A DNA stretch of 64,000 bases from Hymenobacter metallilatus (GCF_003944705.1 NZ_RWIS01000013.1:92797-156796), one strand, 5' to 3'. Counted from the stretch's first letter, positions 50,407 to 59,336 are shown. The notes: generated by a model from the sequence alone, not told the origin. Numbers and translations are program-made.

Positions 50407-52194
50407 CTAATCGATTTTGAGGACGGCCAGGAAGGCCTCTTGCGGAATTTCCACGGAGCCGACCTGGCGCATCCGCTTCTTGCCTTCTTTCTGCTTTTCG
50501 AGCAGTTTGCGCTTCCGGCTGATGTCGCCGCCGTAGCACTTGGCAATTACGTTTTTGCGCAGGGCTTTCACGGTTTCACGGGCAATAATTTTCTGTCCGA
50601 TGCTGGCCTGGATGGCTATTTCGAACTGCTGGCGCGGGAGTAGCTCCCGGAGCTTTTCGCAGAGGCGGCGGCCCCAATCATAGCTCTTGGAGCGGTGTAC
50701 AATGGCCGACAGCGCGTCCACCTTCTCCCCGTTCAGCATTACGTCCAGCTTCACCATATCCGATTCGCGGAAGCCAATCAGCTCATAGTCCAGGGAAGCA
50801 TAGCCCCGGCTAATAGTTTTGAGCTTGTCGAAGAAGTCGAATACAATTTCCGACAGCGGCAACTCGAAGCTCAGCTCCACCCGCTCGGAAGTGAGGTAGG
50901 ACTGCCCTTTGATAATACCCCGCTTCTCCATGCACAGCGTGATGATGGGTCCTACATAATCGGCGGCCGTAATAATCTGGGCTTTGATGTAGGGCTCCTC
51001 GATGTGCTTGATCAGGTTCGGCTCGGGCATTTCGCTCGGGGCGTTGATGGTCAGCAGCTGATCCTTGGTACCGGTGGCGTGGAACTGTACCGAGGGCACA
51101 GTGGTAATTACCGTCATGTTGAACTCCCGCTCCAGGCGCTCCTGCACGATTTCCATGTGCAGCATTCCGAGGAAGCCGCAGCGGAAGCCGAAGCCCAGCG
51201 CTACCGAAGTCTCAGGTTCCCACACCAAGGAAGCATCATTCAACTGAAGCTTCTCCATGCAAGACCTAAGCTCCTCATATTCAGTAGTATCTACCGGATA
51301 AATACCAGCAAATACCATGGGCTTCACGTCCTCAAACCCCTGGATGGCTTCGGCCGTGGGGCGAGCTACGTGAGTGATGGTGTCGCCTACTTTTACTTCG
51401 CGGGCTTCCTTGATGCCTGAAATGAGGTAGCCCACGTTGCCGGCCGATACCTCCTGCCGGGGCTCCTGGTTGAGGCCCAGGATACCAATTTCGTCGGCGC
51501 CGTATTCCTTGCCGGTCGCCATGAACCGGAGCTTGTCGCCCTTGCGCATGGTGCCGTTTTTGATACGGAACAATACCTCAATGCCGCGGTAAGAGTTGAA
51601 CACCGAGTCGAAGATGAGGGCCTGCAGCGGAGCCGCCGGGTCACCCTGGGGGGCCGGGATCCGCTCACAGATGGCGTTCAAAATGTTCTCGATGCCGATA
51701 CCGGCCTTACCCGAAGCATGGATGATTTCGTCCCGGTCACAGCCGATGAGGTCCACAATTTCGTCCGACACCTCCTCCGGCATGGAGTGGGGCAGGTCGA
51801 TTTTGTTGAGGACCGGAATGATGGTCAGGTCGGAACCGATGGCCAGATACAGGTTGGAAATTGTCTGGGCTTCAATGCCCTGCGAGGAATCCACAATCAG
51901 CAGCGCGCCTTCGCAGGCCGCAATGGAACGGGATACCTCGTAGCTGAAATCGACGTGGCCGGGCGTATCAATCAGGTTGAGCGTGTACTGCTCGCCCTGG
52001 TACTGATACTGCATCTGGATGGCGTGGCTCTTGATGGTGATGCCCCGCTCCCGCTCCAGGTCCATGTTGTCGAGCAGCTGGGCTTGCATGTCGCGCTTGG
52101 CCACAGTGCTGGTAAATTCCAACAGACGGTCGGCCAGGGTGCTTTTGCCGTGGTCGATGTGGGCGATGATGCAGAAATTGCGAATGTTCTTCAC
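50407..52194 (-). CDS. lepA: Elongation factor 4 (LepA)
   Basis: 595 residues, the normal length. GTPase motifs: IIAHIDHGKSTLADRLLE (P-loop), GITIKSHAIQM, LIDTPGHVDFSYEV and NKIDLPHSMPEE. Domain II follows, then LepA-specific sequence IKHIEEPYIKAQIITAADYVG and the C-terminal domain with NGEKVDALSAIVHRSK and ending PQEAFLAVLKID. It back-translocates ribosomes or assists 30S maturation. There is a terminator right after the stop and the upstream gene is divergent. Confidence 0.97.
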   Translation of the reverse strand: MKNIRNFCIIAHIDHGKSTLADRLLEFTSTVAKRDMQAQLLDNMDLERERGITIKSHAIQMQYQYQGEQYTLNLIDTPGHVDFSYEVSRSIAACEGALLIVDSSQGIEAQTISNLYLAIGSDLTIIPVLNKIDLPHSMPEEVSDEIVDLIGCDRDEIIHASGKAGIGIENILNAICERIPAPQGDPAAPLQALIFDSVFNSYRGIEVLFRIKNGTMRKGDKLRFMATGKEYGADEIGILGLNQEPRQEVSAGNVGYLISGIKEAREVKVGDTITHVARPTAEAIQGFEDVKPMVFAGIYPVDTTEYEELRSCMEKLQLNDASLVWEPETSVALGFGFRCGFLGMLHMEIVQERLEREFNMTVITTVPSVQFHATGTKDQLLTINAPSEMPEPNLIKHIEEPYIKAQIITAADYVGPIITLCMEKRGIIKGQSYLTSERVELSFELPLSEIVFDFFDKLKTISRGYASLDYELIGFRESDMVKLDVMLNGEKVDALSAIVHRSKSYDWGRRLCEKLRELLPRQQFEIAIQASIGQKIIARETVKALRKNVIAKCYGGDISRKRKLLEKQKEGKKRMRQVGSVEIPQEAFLAVLKID

Positions 52195-52399
52195 TAGAGG
52201 CGGTTTTTTCCGAGGGCGAAGGTACGCAAAAGGGCCCGAAAACGCTAGCAGCCCAATTCCGGACTATGCGCGCACTGATGTGGGTATACCGTAGCCGGCC
52301 GGGTTGCGGCCGGGGGTCCGGAAAAAGAAAGCCGCCCGCTGAAAGCAACCGGCAGCGCAAACTCTCGTTATTTCGCGTCCTACTATTTATTGATTTGAG

Positions 52400-53272
52400 T
52401 TGGTGTTCGTTCGTCGGCTACTGCTGTCTTGGGTGCTTTGCATCCTTTCGTCTCCCCTGCTGGCGCAGGCCTTTACCCTGGAAGGCCAGGTGCGCAATGC
52501 CCGCACCAACCAGCCGGTTCCGTTCGCTACGCTGGGTATCATTGGCCGTAACATTGGTACGGTGGCCGATGAGGAGGGCCGGTATATTCTGCGGTTTCCG
52601 GCCGCTCCTACCGATTCACTGGTTATCACCAGCGTGGGCTTTTTCCGGGCCGCCGTATCACCGCAGGCTTTGCTGAACGGGCAGCGGGAATTTGCCCTGT
52701 TGCCGCTGGAGCAGGCCCTCCCCGACGTGGTGGTGGAGCGGAAACCGGTGCATCCGGCGCTGCTGGGCCGCAATAAGGAGAAAGGCGACGTGCTGTGGAC
52801 GGCTGGCTCCAGCGGTAAAGAAACCGTGGACGACGAATGGGGCTGGGAGCTGGGCACAGTGCTGATGCCCAAGCATCCGGCTTATCTGGATGCACTGCAC
52901 GTGTACCTGGCTACGAACACCTATGAGCAGTTACGGTTTCGCCTGAACCTATATACGCTGGAAAACGGCCGCCCCGGTCGCACCTTGCTAAGCCAGGATA
53001 TTCAGCTTACGACTACCAACCGGCAGCGGGGTTGGATTCAACTGGACCTGAGCAGCTATGACATCCGGCTGGAGGCCCAGCCGGTAGTGGCTACTATTCA
53101 GTGGCTACAGAGTGAGAAAACCGAGCCCTGGGACAAGTACTTTTCCATTCCGGTGCTACGCCAATCCAAACAAACCATGGTGGAACGGGAGAACAGCCAG
53201 GCTGTTTGGAGTATTCATGCCATGCAGCCCAGCCTCTACTTTACGGTGCTGATGGAGGTAGACAAGCGGTAG
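52400..53272 (+). CDS. Secreted carboxypeptidase-regulatory-like domain protein
   Basis: About 290 residues. The start is TTG 52400 or GTG 52403; both precede a signal peptide (RRLLLSWVLCILSSPLLAQ). Residues about 25-110 form a CarboxypepD_reg-like Ig domain (FTLEGQVRNARTNQPVPFAT, GTVADEEGRYILRFPAAPTD, SLVITSVGF). The C-terminal part has a beta-rich WELGTVLMPKHPAYLDALHV ... FRLNLYTLENGRPGRTLLSQDI pattern found in many Bacteroidota surface proteins. No catalytic domain is seen. Probably membrane- or surface-associated; function unknown. Confidence 0.82.
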   Translation: MVFVRRLLLSWVLCILSSPLLAQAFTLEGQVRNARTNQPVPFATLGIIGRNIGTVADEEGRYILRFPAAPTDSLVITSVGFFRAAVSPQALLNGQREFALLPLEQALPDVVVERKPVHPALLGRNKEKGDVLWTAGSSGKETVDDEWGWELGTVLMPKHPAYLDALHVYLATNTYEQLRFRLNLYTLENGRPGRTLLSQDIQLTTTNRQRGWIQLDLSSYDIRLEAQPVVATIQWLQSEKTEPWDKYFSIPVLRQSKQTMVERENSQAVWSIHAMQPSLYFTVLMEVDKR

Positions 53273-53303
53273 CCGTTTTGCGCATCTTTTGAGAAGTTCA
53301 GAT

Positions 53304-53666
53304 ATGCAGAAATTTACGCTTTGGCTGGAATTTGAGCATGTTGATTATTCCACCAAGTGGGACCCGGATACAGAAACGTTTGTAACGGGTGGTGATTGGG
53401 ACAAAGCAAATGAGGCTTGTAACATTCATGTAACCTTTCCTGATGGCCGGCATTATGGTATTACCGTCTGGACTTACCAGTTTCTACAGACCGCCATTCA
53501 ATTGGATACAGCACAGGGCGAAAACCTAAATGGCCTTTACCAACGCCCGCCCGATTTATTCGTGCGAGAACTGACCCGGCAATGTATAGAAGCCACTATT
53601 ACTGACTTATTAAGAGTAGGCCCGCTTGAGCAAGTCCTCAATCCCAGTGTACTGGCCAAGAAGTAA
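53304..53666 (+). CDS. Small immunity-like protein (orphan)
   Basis: 120 residues from the ATG at 53304 (MQKFTLWLEFEHVDYSTKWD); an upstream TTG would add five residues. It has strands with WTYQFLQTAIQLD, then GENLNGLYQRPPDLFVRELTRQCIEATITDLL. The order N-x-x-V-x-F-x-D-G-x-x-Y, GE-LNG-Y, then a helix with xxI resembles small immunity proteins paired with polymorphic toxins, but I cannot name the family. It is more AT-rich than its neighbours. No toxin gene is beside it. Confidence 0.6.
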   Translation: MQKFTLWLEFEHVDYSTKWDPDTETFVTGGDWDKANEACNIHVTFPDGRHYGITVWTYQFLQTAIQLDTAQGENLNGLYQRPPDLFVRELTRQCIEATITDLLRVGPLEQVLNPSVLAKK

Positions 53667-53700
53667 CCAAACGCTTCCTGACCGGCCGTAGTTGTGCAAG

Positions 53701-53895
53701 CAGCCCTCATTGGTTCGACAGCCGCCGATGACACCTCCGCAGCCAACCCCGGCGGGGCGATATATCGGTAGAAAAGCCGGCCAATAGAATTATTCAAGCC
53801 CCAGCGGGTCGACACCCGGAACCAGTGTCGACCCGCTAAGGCTTTCCCTACATTCCCCTATCATTACTACCGATATGCCGCCCCGCTGAGGGCTG
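53701..53895. repeat. Nested palindromic element between two immunity-like genes
   Basis: Outer arms CAGCCCTCA (53701-53709) and TGAGGGCTG (53887-53895). Middle arms near 53752-53771 and 53868-53886 pair with two mismatches in about 20. Inner arms AAGCCCCAGCGGGTCGACAC and GTGTCGACCCGCTAAGGCTT (53797-53844). It fills the gap between the two small genes. Confidence 0.75.
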
Positions 53896-53919
53896 ACTCA
53901 GCTAGCACAAGAAACCGTC

Positions 53920-54183
53920 GTGAGAAAGCAGCAGGAGAAATACTGGTTACTATTATCCACTGCCATAGCTTTGGGATTACCGCCGCGAGATAGTGCAAAC
54001 GCAAAGGAGATGTTCGAGCAAGCCGAGTGGGAGGTCGGGTTTGATATTATCGTAGTGCAGCTTTACGAATTTGATATCAGGATTACCGAAAGTTTTTTTC
54101 AGCAGGCAGAGGCCGTAGCCCGTGAAATCAATCTACCTCCTGAAAGCTATAATTTTCTGCGGCCCCTTATCCAGCCGTTCTGA
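53920..54183 (+). CDS. MafI-like immunity protein (orphan)
   Basis: 87 residues from the GTG at 53920. The C-terminal half AEWEVGFDIIVVQLYEFDIR, ITESFFQQAEAVAREINLPP, NFLRPLI follows the MafI family pattern: a helix with E-W-x-x-A, then LYE(F/Y)xxxI, then a helix ending in a Leu-rich tail. MafI proteins protect Neisseria from MafB toxins. There is no cognate toxin here. The gene begins 25 bases after a nested palindrome. A terminator follows at 54202. Confidence 0.6.
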   Translation: MRKQQEKYWLLLSTAIALGLPPRDSANAKEMFEQAEWEVGFDIIVVQLYEFDIRITESFFQQAEAVAREINLPPESYNFLRPLIQPF

Positions 54184-54201
54184 CATGCGTAATCATCAAA
54201 T

Positions 54202-54234
54202 AGCCCCGCACCTCCCCCGCCGGGGCTTTTTTTG
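54202..54234 (+). terminator. Rho-independent terminator
   Basis: AGCCCCG / CGGGGCT stem followed by seven T, 19 bases after the MafI-like stop codon. Confidence 0.88.
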
Positions 54235-54275
54235 TACCTTCACCCCTCCAATTCCACCCACTTTGTACTGCGCGT

Positions 54276-57200
54276 ATGCACCCAGCTCCCGTAGCTCCCT
54301 ATAAGCCCCAGAACCACGTCCGGATTGTGACGGCAGCGGCCCTGTTTGACGGGCACGACGCGGCCATCAACATCATGCGCCGCATCATCCAGGCCAGCGG
54401 GGCCGAAGTTATTCACCTCGGCCACAACCGCTCGGTGCAGGAAATCGTGGACTGCGCCATCCAGGAAGACGCCCAGGCCATTGCCATTACCAGCTACCAG
54501 GGCGGCCACAACGAGTACTTCAAGTACATGTATGACCTGCTGAAGGAGCGCGGCGCGGGTCACATCAAAATCTTCGGCGGCGGCGGCGGCGTGATTCTGC
54601 CCACCGAAATTGCCGAGCTGCAGGGCTACGGCATCACCCGCATCTACTCCCCCGACGACGGCCGCGCCCTCGGCCTCCAGGGCATGATCAACGACCTGCT
54701 CCAGCAGTCGGACTTCCCCACCGGCCAGCACCTCAACGGCGAGGCCAAGCACATTAAGGCCAAAGATGCCCGCAGCATCGGCCGCCTGATTTCCGCCGCC
54801 GAAAACTTCCCGGAAGAATATAAAAAGGCAGTTTCTGGTTTCTCGTTGCTGGTTTCTAGTTCGGATAAGGCCGGCGATACTGCTCAACCAGAAACCAGAA
54901 ACCAGAAACTAGCAACTCCTATTTTAGGTATTACCGGCACCGGTGGCGCGGGTAAATCCTCCCTGGTGGATGAGCTGGTGCGGCGGTTTTTGCTGGATTT
55001 CCCGGAGAAGACCATTGCCATCATTTCCGTAGACCCCAGCAAGCGCAAAACCGGCGGGGCCCTGTTGGGGGACCGTATCCGGATGAACGCCATCAACTCG
55101 CCGCGGGTGTACATGCGCAGCCTGGCGACGCGCCAGAGCAACCTGGCCCTGAGCAAGTACGTGCAGGACGCCGTGGACGTGGTGCGCGCCGCCGGCTTCG
55201 ACCTGATCATCCTCGAAACCTCCGGCATCGGGCAGAGCGACACCGAAATCATCGAGCACTCCGACGCCAGCCTCTACGTGATGACGCCCGAGTACGGCGC
55301 GGCCACCCAGCTGGAAAAAATCGACATGCTCGATTTCGCCGACGTCATTGCCCTCAACAAGTTCGACAAGCGGGGGGCCCTGGACGCGCTGCGCGACGTG
55401 CGCAAGCAGTACCAGCGCAACCACCAGCTCTGGGACAAGCCCCTGGACGAGATGCCCGTGTTCGGCACCATTGCCTCCCAGTTCAACGACCCCGGCATGA
55501 ACCGCCTCTACCGCGCCGTGCTGGCCACCGTAGAAGCCAAAACCGGGGCGGCCTTCGCCTCCCAGCTCGAAACCTCCCAGCAGGATTCGGAGAAGATTTA
55601 CATCATTCCGCCGCACCGCACGCGGTATTTGTCTGAAATTGCCGAAACCAACCGCCAGTATGACCAGTGGGTTCAAAAACAAGCTGACGTTGCTCAGCAG
55701 CTCTATGGAATCCGACAAGCCATCGGAGCCGTCGAAAGTCTCGGAAACACCGCTGGCGGACCTGGCAGCGGGCACGGCAGCCACGCACCCGGAGCAGGAA
55801 GCCTCGTGGCCGGCCTGGAGAGCACCTTCGAGGAAATCAAGCTCCGTCTGGACGGGCAAAATTGGAAGCTCCTGGAGACCTGGCCGCAGAAGGTAGCCGC
55901 CTACAAAGCCCCCGAGTTCATCTTTAAGGTGCGCGACAAGGAGCTGCGCCTGAAAACCCACACTGAGAGCCTCTCCCACCTGCAGATTCCGAAGGTGAGC
56001 CTGCCGCGCTACACGGCCTGGGGCGACCTGCTGAAGTGGCAGCTTCAGGAAAACGTGCCCGGCGAGTTTCCCTACACGGCCGGCGTGTTCCCCTTCAAGC
56101 GCGAGGGCGAAGACCCCACCCGCATGTTTGCCGGCGAAGGTGGCCCCGAGCGTACCAACCGCCGCTTCCACTACGTGAGCATGGGCCTGCCCGCCAAGCG
56201 CCTGAGCACGGCCTTCGACTCGGTGACCCTCTACGGCGAGGACCCCGACCACCGGCCCGACATCTACGGCAAAATTGGCAACTCGGGCGTGAGCGTGTGC
56301 TGCCTCGACGACGCCAAGAAGCTCTACTCCGGCTTCAACCTGGCCGACCCGATGACCTCGGTGTCGATGACCATCAACGGCCCGGCCGCCACCATTGCCG
56401 CCTTCTTCATGAACGCGGCCATTGACCAACAGTGCGAGCTGTACATCAAGGAAAACGGGCTGGAAGACGAGGTCAACCAGAAGATTGACGCCATTTACCG
56501 GGAGCTGGGCCAGCCCCGCCCCCGCTACCAGGGCGAGTTGCCCCAGGGCAACGACGGCCTTGGCCTGATGCTGCTGGGCGTAACCGGCGACCAGGTGCTG
56601 CCCCAGGAGGTGTACCACGCCATCAAAACCCGCACCCTGGCGCAGGTGCGCGGCACCGTACAGGCCGATATTCTGAAGGAAGACCAGGCCCAGAACACCT
56701 GCATCTTCTCCACCGAGTTCAGCCTGCGCCTGATGGGCGACGTGCAGCAGTACTTCATCACCAACAAGGTGCGGAACTTCTACTCCGTCTCCATTTCGGG
56801 CTACCACATTGCCGAGGCCGGGGCCAACCCCATTACCCAGCTGGCCCTCACGCTCAGCAACGGCTTCACGTTTGTGGAGTACTACGTGAGCCGGGGCATG
56901 AACGTGAACGACTTCGCCCCTAACCTGTCGTTCTTCTTCTCCAACGGCATCGACCCCGAGTACGCCGTAATTGGCCGCGTGGCGCGCCGTATCTGGGCCA
57001 AGGCCATGAAGCTGAAGTACGGCGCAGACGCCCGCTCGCAGATGCTGAAGTACCACATCCAGACCAGCGGCCGGAGCCTGCACGCCCAGGAAATCGACTT
57101 CAACGATATCCGCACCACTCTGCAGGCCCTCTACGCCATCTACGACAACTGCAACTCCCTGCACACCAACGCCTACGACGAGGCCATTACCACGCCCACC

Positions 57201-57749
57201 GAAGCCTCGGTGCGCCGGGCCATGGCCATCCAGCTCATCATCAACCGGGAGCTGGGCCTGGCCAAGAACGAAAACCCGCTGCAGGGCTCCTTTATCATCG
57301 AGGAGCTGACTGACCTGGTGGAAGAAGCCGTACTCACCGAATTCGACCGGATTACGGAGCGCGGCGGCGTGCTGGGGGCCATGGAAACCATGTACCAGCG
57401 CGGCAAGATTCAGGAAGAAAGCCTGTACTACGAGACGCTCAAGCACACCGGCGAGTACCCCATCATCGGGGTGAACACCTTCCTTTCGTCGGCCGGCTCG
57501 CCCACGGTGGTGCCCGCCGAGGTAATCCGGGCCACGGAGGAGGAAAAGCAGTACCAGATTACGATGCTACGAGCCCTGCAGGCCCGCAACCACGCCACCA
57601 CCGAGCAGCGCCTGAAGCAGCTGCAGCAGGTGGCCGTCGCGAATGGCAACCTCTTCGAGGAGCTGATGGAAACGGTGAAGTTCTGCTCGCTCGGGCAGGT
57701 GACGAATGCGCTGTTTGAAGTGGGCGGGCAGTACCGCCGGAATATGTAA
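54276..57749 (+). CDS. icmF: Fused isobutyryl-CoA mutase IcmF
   Basis: 1,157 residues. Three parts: the N-terminal cobalamin-binding domain (about 15-150, VRIVTAAALFDGHDAAINIM with the B12 His region and FGGGGGVILPTEI); a MeaI G-protein chaperone domain (about 215-420, GITGTGGAGKSSLVDE, LETSGIGQSDTEII, ALNKFDKRGALDAL); and the large mutase domain (about 540-1157) with PYTAGVFPFKREGEDPTRMF. It interconverts isobutyryl- and butyryl-CoA. Between the first two parts, about residues 186-214 are encoded by an imperfect heptamer palindrome (54830-54917) in frame. Residues about 480-515 are a Gly/Ser-rich linker. Confidence 0.95.
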   Translation: MHPAPVAPYKPQNHVRIVTAAALFDGHDAAINIMRRIIQASGAEVIHLGHNRSVQEIVDCAIQEDAQAIAITSYQGGHNEYFKYMYDLLKERGAGHIKIFGGGGGVILPTEIAELQGYGITRIYSPDDGRALGLQGMINDLLQQSDFPTGQHLNGEAKHIKAKDARSIGRLISAAENFPEEYKKAVSGFSLLVSSSDKAGDTAQPETRNQKLATPILGITGTGGAGKSSLVDELVRRFLLDFPEKTIAIISVDPSKRKTGGALLGDRIRMNAINSPRVYMRSLATRQSNLALSKYVQDAVDVVRAAGFDLIILETSGIGQSDTEIIEHSDASLYVMTPEYGAATQLEKIDMLDFADVIALNKFDKRGALDALRDVRKQYQRNHQLWDKPLDEMPVFGTIASQFNDPGMNRLYRAVLATVEAKTGAAFASQLETSQQDSEKIYIIPPHRTRYLSEIAETNRQYDQWVQKQADVAQQLYGIRQAIGAVESLGNTAGGPGSGHGSHAPGAGSLVAGLESTFEEIKLRLDGQNWKLLETWPQKVAAYKAPEFIFKVRDKELRLKTHTESLSHLQIPKVSLPRYTAWGDLLKWQLQENVPGEFPYTAGVFPFKREGEDPTRMFAGEGGPERTNRRFHYVSMGLPAKRLSTAFDSVTLYGEDPDHRPDIYGKIGNSGVSVCCLDDAKKLYSGFNLADPMTSVSMTINGPAATIAAFFMNAAIDQQCELYIKENGLEDEVNQKIDAIYRELGQPRPRYQGELPQGNDGLGLMLLGVTGDQVLPQEVYHAIKTRTLAQVRGTVQADILKEDQAQNTCIFSTEFSLRLMGDVQQYFITNKVRNFYSVSISGYHIAEAGANPITQLALTLSNGFTFVEYYVSRGMNVNDFAPNLSFFFSNGIDPEYAVIGRVARRIWAKAMKLKYGADARSQMLKYHIQTSGRSLHAQEIDFNDIRTTLQALYAIYDNCNSLHTNAYDEAITTPTEASVRRAMAIQLIINRELGLAKNENPLQGSFIIEELTDLVEEAVLTEFDRITERGGVLGAMETMYQRGKIQEESLYYETLKHTGEYPIIGVNTFLSSAGSPTVVPAEVIRATEEEKQYQITMLRALQARNHATTEQRLKQLQQVAVANGNLFEELMETVKFCSLGQVTNALFEVGGQYRRNM
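54830..54917. repeat. Heptamer palindrome inserted in frame within icmF
   Basis: Left arm 54830-54861 and right arm 54886-54917 pair over 32 bases with five mismatches. Both read in 7-mers: GTTTCTG GTTTCTC GTTGCTG GTTTCTA and AACCAGA AACCAGA AACCAGA AACTAGC. It codes for part of the linker between the B12 and G domains. Confidence 0.92.
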
Positions 57750-57773
57750 TTCGCTTTTGAGCTGAGCTAGAAA

Positions 57774-57800
57774 GGGCGCTACCTTGCCGAGGTAGCGCCC
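57774..57800 (+). terminator. Rho-independent terminator
   Basis: GGGCGCTACC / GGTAGCGCCC stem with seven-base loop followed by GTTTT, 25 bases after the icmF stop. Confidence 0.88.
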
Positions 57801-57817
57801 GTTTTAATAGTAATACT

Positions 57818-58576
57818 ATGAAAACCTACTTCGAGGGAATCAAAGAAGTGCTCATTCAAGAAATTGAAAGAGCGGAGTTCATTCTGTATGTTGCTGTAGC
57901 ATGGATAACGGATTATGATTTAATATATCTACTCATAAAAAAGCTCAAATCTGGCGTTCAAGTTGAAATAATCGTAAACTGTGACTATCAGTTCGCTAAA
58001 GTAAAATCAAGATTTAATGAATTTCTACTACATGGAGGAAAATTATTTCTCTACGAGAATAAAGGCCAATCTATTATGCATAACAAATTTTGTGTAATCG
58101 ATCTAAATACAACAATAAACGGCTCTTTTAATTGGTCTTTAAGTGCTAGTAAATACCAAAAAGAAAATATAATTATTGAGAAAGATAATTATATTTTTGC
58201 AAGTCAGTTTGCCAGAGAATTTTTTAAACTCAAAAAATTATCCGTTGTTTTCGAGAGCAAATACATTCCTTATGACGCAGCTGTTTATATAGCTGCTAAT
58301 GTAGTACAAACATTCTCAGAAGAAGGGTTTGAGCAATATTGCGTTGTGGAAGTAGAAGACAATTACCGAATAGGCATACTCTTCATCAATGAATGTGAAT
58401 ACCATCAAATCCCTGAAACAATTTTGGGTGTTTGGACAGATCATTCAAAATGGCGAGCAGCATCAACTGACAATAAGGATTTTGTTGAAGAGGCTGCCTA
58501 TCAAAGGGGTAAACCTGTATATGGTTTTGAGTGCTTGGATTCTAGGCTATCTGCCTTTAAAATAGGTTGTGCTTAG
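57818..58576 (+). CDS. Phospholipase-D-like domain protein, AT-rich
   Basis: 252 residues. A single HKD-type motif is visible: MHNKFCVIDLNTTINGSFNWS (H-x-K-x4-D, then GSxN; about residues 87-107). PLD enzymes use two motifs, so this would act as a dimer, as in Nuc-type nucleases. The N-terminus YFEGIKEVLIQEIERAEFIL is typical of DUF1669/PLDc_2 proteins. The C-terminal half (CVVEVEDNYRIGILFIN, ILGVWTDHSKWRAASTDN) is unassigned. The gene is strikingly AT-rich and Lys-rich against the GC-rich surroundings, suggesting transfer. Nuclease or defence function is possible, not proven. Confidence 0.8.
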   Translation: MKTYFEGIKEVLIQEIERAEFILYVAVAWITDYDLIYLLIKKLKSGVQVEIIVNCDYQFAKVKSRFNEFLLHGGKLFLYENKGQSIMHNKFCVIDLNTTINGSFNWSLSASKYQKENIIIEKDNYIFASQFAREFFKLKKLSVVFESKYIPYDAAVYIAANVVQTFSEEGFEQYCVVEVEDNYRIGILFINECEYHQIPETILGVWTDHSKWRAASTDNKDFVEEAAYQRGKPVYGFECLDSRLSAFKIGCA

Positions 58577-58695
58577 CACAAGATTACCAAATGCAACTAC
58601 CATCTCATCTGGCGCGAATTTAGGAGCAGCCGTAACTCGTTGCCAGCCCTAATAGGCTATATCCCCTCCCTTGCCGCCACAACTCGCCAAACCAA

Positions 58696-58736
58696 AACCG
58701 CGCCACCTGGAATCATCCGGGCGGCGCGGTTTTTTA
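58696..58736 (+). terminator. Terminator for the PLD-like gene
   Basis: AACCGCGCC / GGCGCGGTT stem with an inner CCTGG/CCGGG pairing and a T-run of six to seven bases. Confidence 0.85.
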
Positions 58737-58738
58737 CT

Positions 58739-58873
58739 TACTCTACTGATTCCACTCCCTGAAACTCCGCGAAGCTGATGCGGCCGAAGTAACGGGTGGT
58801 TTGCTGGGTTTCGTCGGCGGTGGTATCGCGCCGTTTGGAGTCGTCTAGGCGGCGCGGTTTTGGGTTAACCGGT
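58739..58873 (-). pseudogene. Coding-like C-terminal gene remnant
   Basis: The minus strand reads about 45 codons, ending KRRDTTADETQQTTRYFGRI SFAEFQGVESVE-type sequence and a TAA at 58739-58741. There is no start codon, and an in-frame stop lies just upstream near 58877. The codon use looks coding, and the C-terminus is intact, so it may be the 3' end of a deleted gene. The family is not recognised. Confidence 0.4.
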
Positions 58874-58880
58874 TACAACG

Positions 58881-59327
58881 CTAGGCCGCTACGGGCACCG
58901 AACCAGAGTGGACCACGCGGGCATTGCGGGGCAGAGGTGTTTGGGGCACGGCTAGTTCGTACGGGCGGTTGAACGCCTCCTGCGAAACCTTGAAATAGCT
59001 GGCCAGCCGGCGAATAACTTCTTTCGACAGTCCCCGGCGGCGACGCAGGATGTCAGACACCGTTCCCTTGCCCACGCCCAGCAGGCTGACCAGGTCTTTG
59101 GCCTGCATCTGCCGCTCGGCCATCAACGCCCGCAACAGGGCAATGGGGTCGGCTTCGGGAACCGTGGCATGCTCCCGGTCCCAGGTTTCGATAAGCAGCG
59201 TTAATAAATCGACTTCCTCCTGCTGCCCTGGCGTAGTGACGTCGGCCATTGCCAAGGCTTCCAGCGTGTGGCAATAGGCCCGGTATTGCTCTTCCGATTT
59301 GATAACGGTGTATTTCAGCGTTTCCAT
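58881..59327 (-). CDS. higA: HigA-type antitoxin, HTH domain
   Basis: 148 residues. The N-terminal half (YTVIKSEEQYRAYCHTLEAL) is helical and acidic. The XRE-type HTH lies at about 60-120: DPIALLRALMAERQMQAKDL, GVGKGTVSDILRRRRGLSKE, then ASYFKVSQEAF. This arrangement (long N-terminal segment, then HTH) is typical of HigA antitoxins of type II systems of Bacteroidota. It lies 9 bases after the toxin gene, in the usual higB-higA order. Together with the toxin it should repress the operon promoter. Confidence 0.88.
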   Translation of the reverse strand: METLKYTVIKSEEQYRAYCHTLEALAMADVTTPGQQEEVDLLTLLIETWDREHATVPEADPIALLRALMAERQMQAKDLVSLLGVGKGTVSDILRRRRGLSKEVIRRLASYFKVSQEAFNRPYELAVPQTPLPRNARVVHSGSVPVAA

Positions 59328-59336
59328 GAGGCGAGG

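Larger units (their letters stand above)
58577..58880. other. 304-base intergenic region
   Basis: It holds the terminator at 58696-58736 and a minus-strand remnant at about 58739-58875. Otherwise nothing is seen. Confidence 0.6.

Noticed and set aside
53701..53895. Integron attC site
   Set aside because: Nested stems are suggestive, but I see no GTTRRRY/RYYYAAC core pair and no integrase.
54924..57446. 840-codon open frame on the minus strand
   Set aside because: It lies antisense to icmF and mirrors its codon bias (Val/Gly/His-rich); no domain or start context.
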